From Liolophura sinensis (Eukaryota; Mollusca; Polyplacophora; Chitonida; Chitonidae): DNA of 64,000 nt. Location: assembly GCF_032854445.1 (NCBI RefSeq), contig NC_088298.1, forward strand, positions 23,833,295 to 23,897,294, written 5' to 3'. The notes under the pieces are model-generated. The model saw nothing but the letters and a program-made list of their open reading frames with translations. It did not search any database and was not told the origin of the DNA. The translations under genes were made by a program, and so were the position numbers. This document shows positions 55,716 to 64,000 of the stretch, piece after piece (position 1 is the stretch's first letter; each line of letters starts with the position of its first letter).

Positions 55716-55935
55716 AGCTGCCCAGAATGTTTATATAATTAAAAACATTGTGGTCTTATATATGTCCTGTGTGGCAGTAATTTATAATACATATAAAGAA
55801 GATCACAGACAAATCATTTGCTAAATACGTATGTATAGTAACATGCATGTATATACAGACATCATATAGTCCGCTGTACCGTTTAACAAACATCAGCGGT
55901 CTATCATTGATTTTGGCATCGTTTGAATAGTATAT

Positions 55936-56279
55936 GTATGTGTGTAGGAATGCTTGGGGTTTAATGTCGTACTTATAAAATTGTTTCTGTCATATGACGG
56001 CGAGTCAGTAGATGTGTGTACATATATAATGTGTCTTCTTGGGGCAGGGCGAGTCCGTGCCGCTAAAGTTCTGCTGCCACCGAAGTATCATGCTGAAGGC
56101 AGCAAACATGACACCCCGTCCAGTCACACTATACTGATACCAGGCTAACCAGTCCTGTTTCCTTGATATAACCTCTCCGTGTCGAGCGAGGCAGCAACAA
56201 GAACCATTAAAAAGTATTGGTTTGATCCTGGATCTCCCGACCTCGAGGCCGACGCTCTAACCATTAGGCCACCGAAGCA
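55936..56279 (-). mobile_element. B2 element, near full length
   Basis: Inverted copy: the 3' end (TGCTTGGGGTTTAATGTCGT) is shared with SINE B, but the body (AAGTATCATGCTGAAGGC) and head (GGTTTGATCCTGGATCTCCC, CTAACCATTAGGCCACC) differ. So it is a distinct SINE using a SINE B-like tail. Confidence 0.7.
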
Positions 56280-56524
56280 GTCTAATTTGTATGAGAAATT
56301 TTGTCTGATTTCGACTTCAAACTATGTTGAGCCCATTTAAAGTCTTTGCTGTCACATAGACTCGGGTAAATTGCACGAAACTTTCTGAAATCCATGAGAC
56401 TGCTGAAGGTTATAATGTTTCAACCGTTGCTTCAACAGAGCGAAGAAATCTCGGTCATGTGCACTGGAAATAGCTATCCAGCATATAAAGGTTAATGGCG
56501 AGGGAGTTACGTATAATATATACA

Positions 56525-56755
56525 TTTAAAAGATGAATGTTAATCTTAACAGAAAGCCTGTTGTCTGAGTGATGTAGAATGTATTCTGTTATGGCAGCAG
56601 ATAATTCTGTTAAATATAACAAACATATTCCATTAGTTGAACAGAAAGACTCTACTAGACTAACAGCATGTTGAATATGACCGAATATTATATTATAATA
56701 ACAGAATACATTCTGCTATCCTCAGGCAACAGATTTTCTGTTGAGTGTAATTACA
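56525..56755 (+). mobile_element. M2 long inverted-repeat element
   Basis: M2 has arms of about 45 bp: AACAGAAAGCCTGTTGTCTG then AGTGATGTAGAATGTATTCT, mirrored at the other end (ATTCTGCTATCCTCAGGCAA). About 230 bp, noncoding, MITE-like. Confidence 0.75.
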
Positions 56756-57076
56756 GCTCGCTGGTATGTATAAAACACATGTGAACCTCTTATTTATGGA
56801 ACATTGCAAAAGTCTGACTATAATTACGCTGAGTGAGGATATAAGTTCATGCATACCGACCACATTATAGAACACACAAGCTTCCGTTAAACTGATATTC
56901 TTACAGGTCAGAAAATATAGATAAATGGCTCAGCTGAATTCGCACGCAGAAATCATTTGTCATCTGAAGTAACATACTTATATACGAATTGTTTTCTATG
57001 CTACCAGTATTTAAACGTTTTCTACTGATGTGTCTCTCACACTACATTGCGGTTTGAAATGTTGCTAAGCTGATCT

Positions 57077-57313
57077 ACACTAAAAAAAATGAATCTGTTA
57101 TTTTTAACAGAAAGTCTGTTGTCTGAGTGATGCAAGGATGTATTCTGCTATTGCAGAAGATTGTTCTGTTATATGTAACACACATAGTCTATTAATTCCT
57201 TATAAAGATTCTATTAAACTAAGATGATGTGATGTTGAATTAGACAGAATATTGTGTTATAATATGAGACTACATTCTAGTGTCACTCAGAAAACTAATT
57301 TTTAAGAGTGTAT
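57077..57313 (+). mobile_element. M2 element
   Basis: Arms from ACACTAAAAAAAATGAATCT to ACTAATTTTTAAGAGTGT. This copy suggests the outer ends of the family are ACACTxAAAAA and TTTTTxAGTGT. Confidence 0.75.
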
Positions 57314-57680
57314 TACTAATTTGTGGTGACCCAGAAAACCCATCTTGGTGACCCCATTTTACGCTCTCTTAAGCAGGATCAGAAGAATCAGTACTTAATT
57401 TAGAAAGTCTGAATGACCACATTTTGTTATTTGAACTGCGAGGGGCGAAGAATCTGCTACTGTTTATAACATTCTTTAGTGAATGAACAATAGCACATGT
57501 TGTCGCACACATCTGAATCTTGAAATTTGTCACCTACAGACTTCTTTTTAAAGGAGAAAAAAACATAAAAAATATGCAAATATCAGATGAAAGAGGACAA
57601 AAACGTATTTGCAACTATGGTCTTCAATATTTCATTCCATTTTTTCTTTCAAGAGTAAACGATCATTGAAAATGTTCTAG

Positions 57681-57950
57681 CTTGGTGGGTATTTGAGACC
57701 ATCTCTTGGTAAATATCGTCATTGCATGGTGGGTATTTGAGACCATCTCTTGGTATATATCGTCATTGGATGGCGGGCACTTGAGACCATCTCTTGATAT
57801 ATATCGTCATTGGATGGCGGGCACTTGAGACCATCTCTTGATATATATCGCCATTGCATGTTGGGAATATGACACCATCTCTTGGTAAATATCGTCATTG
57901 CATGGTTGGTATTTGCGACCATCTCTTGGTTTATATCGTCTTTGCATATA
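57681..57950. repeat. 44-bp tandem array (6 units)
   Basis: Unit TGGTGGGTATTTGAGACCAT, CTCTTGGTAAATATCGTCAT, TGCA. An antisense open frame across it is a by-product. Confidence 0.95.
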
Positions 57951-58625
57951 ATAATATTTCTAAAAAAGATGTGATGCTTCGAGTCTCATGGGTTATCATT
58001 TCCACCTTTTACTCTAGATAAAATTATGGTATTCAACCTTGAACATTATGCGTTATCTTCTATATACCCAGGTTATGAATTGCTGTGAAATGATGCAGTC
58101 ATATATACTGGAGTTAATCCCCGCTTTATCGGTGTTCCTTTACTGATACGCAAATCACTTTACTTTTACCTCCAGGCTTTTCTTCACATTTGCAACCTGT
58201 TTTTGTTTTAAGTACCTATCCAGCCGTAAGGTAAATGTCACGTGATATAGTATTCACATGTCGTGAAGATCGGTGAAGGCGCTATCAAACGTCTTAGACC
58301 GGTTATACCCAGGCAAAAACTTAAGCCTTTTGGGGTCAAACTTTTCTTTGTTGTTTTGCCATCTTTGACCTATTTCACTCAAAATAAGACTGGGGGCCAC
58401 CCAAAACTTGACCTAAACATCAAGACGGCCGCCAAAATCCAAGATGGCACCCAAAATCACAGAAATCGGGCTATAGCGACTTTTATATACTCTACAAAGG
58501 TAATTTAAACATCTATTATGGGGTATTAAGACATGACAAATCCAAAGAAATATGTAAAAATCACTAAAACCTCCTTTTTTTTGTATAATATGACAAAAAC
58601 GTGAAAATGTACATGCAAATGTGAA

Positions 58626-58990
58626 ATGTGAAATGTGAAAAAATATACATGGTTTCAAACCAAAAATAAACTTACTTTTGTCAAACTCAAACCGTACAGA
58701 GAAAGAAATTATTTTTCTTGATCAATACGTATATATATTACTGTTCATCAATGTGAAATGTGAAAAAATATACATGGTTTCAAACCAAAAATAAACTTAC
58801 TTTTGTCAAACTCAAACCGTACAGAGAAAGAAATTATTTTTCTTGATCAATACGTATATATATTACTGTTCATCAATGTGAAATGTGAAAAAATATACAT
58901 GGTTTCAAACCAAAAATGAACTTACTTTTGTCAAACTCAAACTGTACAGAGAAAGAAATTATTTTTCTTGATCACGTATATATATTACTG
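58626..58990. repeat. 125-bp tandem repeat (3 units)
   Basis: Units start ATGTGAAATGTGAAAAAATA at 58626, 58751 and 58876. The unit ends with ATATATTACTGTTCATCA, which in the third unit is also the end of the candidate exon at 58972-59248. Confidence 0.95.
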
Positions 58991-59248
58991 TTCATCAGAA
59001 GATTTCGGTCACTGTCTGACTGGGAATCAGACACATGCAGATCGTCGCTGTTGTATGAACTGCTGGCACTGTCATCTTCCGAACTATCCTGAATCCCTGT
59101 CAACTCGTCCTCACCATGGTAACTTTCTGAGGCAGTTTCACAGGTGGTGGGATTTCTTTTTCTCTTTTTGCTTGGTGGCACTTGCCTCATCTTGACTGGG
59201 GTGTCGGCGTCACATTTAAGTTCTCCCGCATAAAAACAATGAAATAAT
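58972..59248 (-). CDS. Candidate terminal exon of an unknown protein
   Basis: A minus-strand frame opens after a TTTCAG acceptor-like site (59249-59254) and runs about 91 codons to TGA at 58972. It has a basic cluster SKKRKRNP (nuclear-signal-like) followed by a serine/acid-rich stretch (ELTGIQDSSEDDSASSS, then DSQSDSDRN). This biased composition looks coding, but no family is recognised. Its stop falls at the edge of the 125-bp repeats, which copy the last coding bases. Any upstream exon would lie in or beyond the assembly gap. A host gene end or the N-terminal part of a transposon protein are both possible. Confidence 0.25.
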
Positions 59249-59302
59249 CTGAAACGTCATTAATAAGATTAGTTTGAATGAATTGAATGATTGGGGATTG
59301 TT

Positions 59303-59330
59303 GTCGTCAAACAGCAAACTGTTTGACGAC
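59303..59330. repeat. Perfect 12-bp hairpin beside the gap
   Basis: GTCGTCAAACAG and its exact complement are separated by CAAA, 22 bp before the gap. May mark the edge of an inverted-repeat element or an artefact that broke the assembly. Confidence 0.7.
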
Positions 59331-59351
59331 ACTGCATTTATATGCCGGCAC

Positions 59352-59551
59352 NNNNNNNNNNNNNNNNNNNNNNNNNNNNNNNNNNNNNNNNNNNNNNNNN
59401 NNNNNNNNNNNNNNNNNNNNNNNNNNNNNNNNNNNNNNNNNNNNNNNNNNNNNNNNNNNNNNNNNNNNNNNNNNNNNNNNNNNNNNNNNNNNNNNNNNNN
59501 NNNNNNNNNNNNNNNNNNNNNNNNNNNNNNNNNNNNNNNNNNNNNNNNNNN
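59352..59551. other. Assembly gap, 200 N
   Basis: A run of exactly 200 N, so probably a fixed-size scaffold gap of unknown true length. It cuts the area upstream of the candidate exon at 58972-59248. Confidence 0.98.
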
Positions 59552-59609
59552 TTGCAATGTCTGTATGTTATTTTCATGTCAGTTAAACGTCATAACAAGA
59601 TAGGGTTTT

Positions 59610-59883
59610 CCGGGGCCGAGGGGGTTAGCACGCCAGCGCGGTGCAATGACCCAGGAGTCTCCCATGAATGCGATCGTTGCGAGTTCAAGTCCATCTCATG
59701 TTGGCTTTCTCTCCGGTCCTTCATGAGAAAGTCTTCCAGCAACCTGCAGATGGTCGTGGGGAAACCCCCGGGCTCTGTCCGGTTTTCCTTCTACCATAAT
59801 GCTAATGGCTATCCTATAAGTGAAATGCTCTTGAGTACGGCGTAAAAGACCAATCAAATAAGAAAATAAATAATAAAAATAAA
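59610..59883 (+). mobile_element. SINE A, near full length
   Basis: Head from CGGGGCCGAGGGGGTTAGCA, box B GAGTTCAAGTCCATC, body, tail AATAAATAATAAAAATAAAT. Lies just right of the assembly gap. Confidence 0.88.
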
Positions 59884-60275
59884 TTATGTTGGTGTGTATC
59901 TGATTGGCGTCTGTTTTTTTACAACACTTTGGCTGAGAACGATGTCACTGCGCCGCGCTGCCGTGCTAAGTCCAAGAAGGCCCTGGCTGCAAAAAAAACA
60001 TGAGACTTTTACAACACCGTTCTAAAGTAAATAAATTTAACAAGATGAGAGAGGTGCTCATCTGCAGGAAAATGTACTGCAGCACAAATTGCTAGCAAGT
60101 TTCCCTGTAAAAACAGGGTATGGATTGAACAGGTGTTACCCATGAAATAGGCCAGACAATATTCTTTGCTAACCATCGGCCTACTGTATACCATGACATA
60201 CAGAGAATAATATCATTTTCCGTATATTAATGGTATTTGAAACACGTTTTGTCTGACAAATTATGCCGTGAATTT

Positions 60276-60404
60276 ATGAAAGAGTCTTTAATGGATATTT
60301 ATTACGAAGATAAAGAGATAGCCCCATTCTCAATGCAGTTGTACGATATGCTGTTGGCTGAAGTAAATAGCGTTGAGCTTTCATTGGAAGAATACTGTAT
60401 ATAA
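60276..60404 (+). CDS. Short unassigned ORF (42 codons)
   Basis: ATG at 60276 to TAA at 60404; the frame is open back to 60234. It encodes MKESLMDIYYEDKEIAPFSM and onward, with a mixed amphipathic composition that looks protein-like. No acceptor lies between the upstream stop and the start, so it is not an obvious exon. It may be a remnant of a mobile element or chance. Confidence 0.13.
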   Translation: MKESLMDIYYEDKEIAPFSMQLYDMLLAEVNSVELSLEEYCI

Positions 60405-60731
60405 TCTGTATAGATTTACAATAATATATTTAACCGTATCTAACCTATAGATTGACAATAAATGATGAAATATTAAAGCTTTGTTAAGCACTAAAAAATA
60501 GTATGCAATTATATAATCGAGCTCGCTATCCTATTCGACACAGAGGTTTCAAGGAACGCATGTTACCACTGGGCCATTGCGTACAACGCCTTAGAAGCCA
60601 TGAACTATTGTGCTGAATCTAGAAGTCCTATGAACTTCCAAATTTTCCCTTTTTTTCGATTAATAAAAGTATGACTGCGTGAACCAGTACGATGCTTCGT
60701 TATAGCTTACTACTCTAGTTGCAAGGTGCCC

Positions 60732-61013
60732 TTCAACAGAAAGTTTGTTGTTTATAGTTATCCTATAAAACGTATTCCGTCATTGCAGTGTTATTCTGTT
60801 ATTGCGGTTGATTATTCTGTTATTGCAGTAGATTATTCTGTAGATTCTTCTGTTATTGCAGTAGATTATTCTGTTAAAATAGCAGACATATTATATTAAT
60901 TCAAAATAATGATTGTAAAAGACTAGCAGGATATGATGTTGAATATAATACATATTTATGTTATAATAAAGGAATGTACATTGTAGCATCAGTCAGACAA
61001 CCGACTCACCGTC
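60732..61013 (+). mobile_element. M2 element with internal expansion
   Basis: Arms CAACAGAAAGTTTGTTG and CATCAGTCAGACAACCG; longer because ATTCTGTTATTGCAGTAGAT is repeated about four times (60790-60885). Confidence 0.65.
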
Positions 61014-61069
61014 AAAATTAATGGATTATATTTTTAGTATACAATGTAACCTAGAGCTTGACAGGCATA

Positions 61070-61290
61070 TACACTCAAAAATTAATTTGTTAATTTGGAG
61101 AGAAATTCTGTTGTCTGAGTGATGCTAGAATGTATTTTGTTATCATAACACAATATCCTGTTAGACTAATATCTTTATTTTAAATTAATAGAATAGGTGT
61201 GTTACAATTAACAGGACAATCCGTGGCAGTAACAGAATTACATGCTAACACATTTTCTTTTAAAATTAACAGGTTAGTTTTTTTAGTCTA
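61070..61290 (+). mobile_element. M2 element
   Basis: Starts ACACTCAAAAATTAATTTG, contains TCTGTTGTCTGAGTGATGCT, and ends near TTAACAGGTTAGTTTTTTTA. Confidence 0.7.
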
Positions 61291-61397
61291 AACCAACCTC
61301 CAAGCATCGATTTTCGTTCAGACGTTTGCTGACGTAACGTGTAAACTAATCTGTTAAATGAACACGTATTCTGCGTTTTCTAAATGATGACACAATA

Positions 61398-61460
61398 GAT
61401 TGATTGATTGATGACTTTACACTGAGTTTTAAGAATTTTTCACTAATATGACCCTAAAAT
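61398..61460 (-). repeat. SINE A 3' fragment
   Basis: GATTGATTGATGACTTTACA to CACTAATATGACC resembles an inverted SINE A end, strongly diverged. Confidence 0.35.
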
Positions 61461-62244
61461 GACACGCAACCACATTTTGTTTGATTCCAAAGTTTGATGC
61501 TTGCAAAGAGTCAAGGCCCCTGTCAGAATGGAAAATCTTATCGTTCCGCACTATTGTGTTCTATGTGACAGGGCTTTGTCCTGTTTTTCCAATAAAAAAA
61601 AACATTTATGAAACTTACGGAATATTGTGTTGTTCAATAAAACATAATCTATTCTAGATTTACTCAGAAAACACAACATTAGATTAAATTTAAGAGTTCA
61701 GGTTTTTTTTTAGAATGTGTAAGCCATCTGGCCCAGCGTATACCCTTCCTTCTCACTGTACTGTGGTTAAACCCCACTGACATTTTCCATCAGGCCTGCT
61801 CCTATTTATGGCAATGTACTTTGGTTATATTTAGTTCCAATTGATTCTCCAGCGCTTGGTATTCGCATCAGATCAGATAATTTAAACAGCGAGCGTGCAT
61901 TGTGTATGACACATGTAAGGAACACACTTGACAATACCGGGAAGCAAAACACTGTACGCTATTCTATTTTGCGCCTGTCGTGTTTTTCGAAACTTGTTTT
62001 CCTTCAATTTCTTCTTTTTTTAAAAATGTTTTATTATTGCTTTCGATTCCACCTGCTGTACAACGGGAAAGCCATAAAGACCAGTTCATTTTGTCAAGCG
62101 TCACACAGGCGATGGGCAGTTGTATGAACTTTATATTTAACCCATATTCTGTTTATCGGAACATAAAAGCTATGGCATATTTGTATGTTTTATCCCTTAA
62201 CATGGTGTCGATCCCAAAAATATATAAATCTACATCAATACTAT

Positions 62245-62347
62245 ATTGAATATGACACAATATTGTGTTATAATAACAGAATACATCCTAGCACCACTCA
62301 TACAAAAGACCGTCTGTTAAATCTAATACATTACTTTTTGAGTGTGT
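62245..62347 (+). mobile_element. M2 element, right half
   Basis: ATATTGTGTTATAATAACAG to CATTACTTTTTGAGTGTG; the left arm is missing. Confidence 0.65.
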
Positions 62348-62364
62348 CAATATGGGTCTTAGCC

Positions 62365-62520
62365 AGCTCAGGTAGTGAAAGTCTGGAGCAATCAGGATCT
62401 TGATCAATAAGATCACGTGTTCAAATCCAGTATACGCTGTTTTGGTGATCACTTTAAGTCACAAGGTTAGTCAGGTACCTGACGAAGGTCGGTGTTTCAT
62501 TCCCGACACTTTTTTCCTCC
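62365..62520 (+). repeat. Possible third SINE type, fragment
   Basis: A box B-like GTGTTCAAATCCAG is followed by a body (ACCTGACGAAGGTCGGTG) not found in SINE A or B here. Only one good copy, so weak. Confidence 0.3.
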
Positions 62521-62556
62521 ACATCGGGGGACCTAAGCGACGACATATAATTTAAA

Positions 62557-62754
62557 TCGCTGTGAGTTCAAGTCCAGCTCATGCTGGTTTCCTCTTCGAC
62601 CGTATGTGGGAAGGTCTAGCAGCAACCTGCGGATGATCGTGGGTTTCCCCGGGACCTGCCCGGTTTCCTCCCACCATAATGCTGGCCGCCGTCGTATAAG
62701 TGAAATATTCTTGAGTGCGGCGTAAAAAAACCAATCCAAAAAATAAATAAATAT
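62557..62754 (+). mobile_element. SINE A, 5' truncated, with 12-bp target-site duplication
   Basis: Starts in box B and runs to the tail. Perfect ATATAATTTAAA repeats flank it at 62545-62556 and 62755-62766. A second, separate tail piece follows at 62768-62813. Confidence 0.93.
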
Positions 62755-62767
62755 ATATAATTTAAAA

Positions 62768-62813
62768 ATTCTTGAGCACGGCTTGAAACATCAATCAAAC
62801 AAATACATAAATT
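62768..62813 (+). repeat. SINE A tail fragment
   Basis: ATTCTTGAGCACGGCTTGAA then CAAATACATAAAT: a second 3' end directly after the copy at 62557. Confidence 0.6.
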
Positions 62814-62898
62814 TGTCATTTTTGTCTGATGACGCGTGGTTTGGGTGTAATTACTGACTAGAAGTATATTCTAATATATTATTACTAACTTTTTTCTC

Positions 62899-63000
62899 TT
62901 TGGTTTCCACTTGGCTGAAAACGTTTCCACCAGGACGAAAAGGTTTCCACCACGATGATAGGGTTTCCAATTGAATGAAAAGGTTTCCAGGTGGGCAGAG
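62899..63000. repeat. GGTTTCCACC short array
   Basis: Five units of about 20 bp (AGGTTTCCACCAGGACGAAA). A reverse-oriented relative, CTTTTCACCCAGGTGAAG, lies at about 63215-63250. Confidence 0.75.
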
Positions 63001-64000
63001 GCCTCAACTAGAACGTCGTTTACATTTACCACTGAAAAGAAACAAAATCTGCTGTATCAGCTCGATTTAGACCTGGTTATAACCTGATCTTAAGATCATT
63101 TTGACCGCAAATACCATTTGTAGGGAGACTCTAGCGGGTGATACTCGTCTTTTCACTGTCAAGCATTTTCATCTTCAGTTCACGGCCTCGAGCCTTCTTG
63201 AATCACGTGAGTTTTCACCCAGAAGGAAAACCTTTTCACCCAGGTGAAGAGATATTTCATCTCGGCGAAAACTTTACAAAAAGTAAAAAGCTACAAAAGA
63301 AAAATACAAATATGAAGCTTGGTATATAACTGTTGATTTTGTTTTGTTCCACTCTTCTTGTGGTCAGAAGACTGGTATGTCATAGGCTGGTGTGCCACTA
63401 TCCACATGGACCGTTGGCGTTGACGAACGCTGTAGGGCGTGGGTGATTTGATTTTCCACAAAGGCGATATTTTTAAATGCGAGTTTAACAGCATACGACT
63501 TCGTCACCTTTATGAAGTTCACTGTGGCTTTGAGGATAGCTTGAGATGTTTTAGGTCTCAATCCCAGAACGCTTTAGGCAGATTAACGTTTACTCCGGTA
63601 ACATCGCTTAGTGGCAATTTTATGTACAATTTCGCTGCGCTAAATCTTTCTCAGGGGGCGCTGTGTTTGTCTGCGCTAAAGCTGCTAATCAGCCACGAGA
63701 CATGACTTCACACGGTGTCTCATTGCGCATGTCCGACTACCGATAATGCAAAGTTTAAACCCCTATGATTCACCCGGGAGGCCTGAGGGTCTTTAAAAAT
63801 CGTTGGTTAGTGTCGCCCATACGATGAAAGCTATTGGTGTATACAGGACAATACACTGTCCATAAGGTTACACGTGACTCCACTAACACATGTGAGGGGA
63901 GAAACGCCTGTGTACTTGTAGGTAATCACCGCAAAAAACAAAACCATTAAATCGGACAAAACAACAAGTGCATAAAATGTTAATGTTACTTAATCTGTGG
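63001..64000. other. Right edge, no gene recognised
   Basis: Slightly more CpG than its surroundings, with the weak minus-strand frame at 63364. An unseen gene could begin beyond the edge. Confidence 0.4.
63364..63561 (-). CDS. Unassigned minus-strand ORF, possible exon
   Basis: Opens after an in-frame TAA and ends at TGA (63364), about 65 codons ending SGTPAYDIPVF. The middle (FIKVTKSYAVKLAFKNIAF) looks protein-like and the area is richer in CpG. A weak CTCAAAG acceptor exists near 63528. No family recognised, and the opposite strand is also open, so chance is quite possible. Confidence 0.12.
   Translation of the reverse strand: MRPKTSQAILKATVNFIKVTKSYAVKLAFKNIAFVENQITHALQRSSTPTVHVDSGTPAYDIPVF

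Overview
This is nuclear DNA from an animal, most likely a lophotrochozoan (mollusc or brachiopod). The evidence is intron-split genes with GT-AG junctions, tRNA-derived SINEs with A/T-rich tails, several families of short inverted-repeat elements, and a very strong enrichment of the palindrome TACATGTA. The species cannot be fixed from the sequence alone. Nothing looks bacterial or viral: no operons, CRISPR array or phage genes. Most long open frames here are by-products of tandem repeats and SINEs.

The only confidently recognised genes are a head-to-head pair near 44 kb. On the minus strand, 43957-44041 is the first coding exon of DIP2 (disco-interacting protein 2). Its next exon was not found, so the left 44 kb is best read as DIP2 intron 1. 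On the plus strand, 44274-50001 holds a complete eight-exon CNPPD1 gene (cyclin Pas1/PHO80 domain-containing protein 1, 489 codons before the stop), with all splice junctions resolved and reading frame kept throughout. The two start codons are 232 bp apart. A CpG-rich bidirectional promoter between them carries a perfect TCTCGCGAGA element.

Region by region: 1-43956 is a repeat-dense intron with about 15 substantial tandem arrays (units of 22 to 166 bp; the largest is a 43-bp unit repeated about 47 times), some 16 copies or pieces of SINE A, four copies of SINE B, ten copies of an inverted-repeat element of about 210 bp (called M1 here), and an inverted pair of related segments at 31-32 kb and 37-38 kb. 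44042-52020 is the promoter, CNPPD1 and a probable 2-kb 3' UTR free of repeats. 52.5-64 kb is repeat-rich but of a different type: SINEs with target-site duplications, a second inverted-repeat family (M2) with five copies in 6 kb, GGGGC-ended hairpin elements (M3), a 200-base assembly gap, and three weak candidate coding fragments.

The TACATGTA palindrome and M1 elements are confined or nearly confined to the DIP2 side; M2 is seen only on the CNPPD1 side. The divergent promoter therefore coincides with a change in repeat landscape. No obviously new multi-gene system is present. The more unusual things are the way arrays have grown out of SINE pieces, the composite SINE segment present twice, and the unnamed M1 and M2 families.
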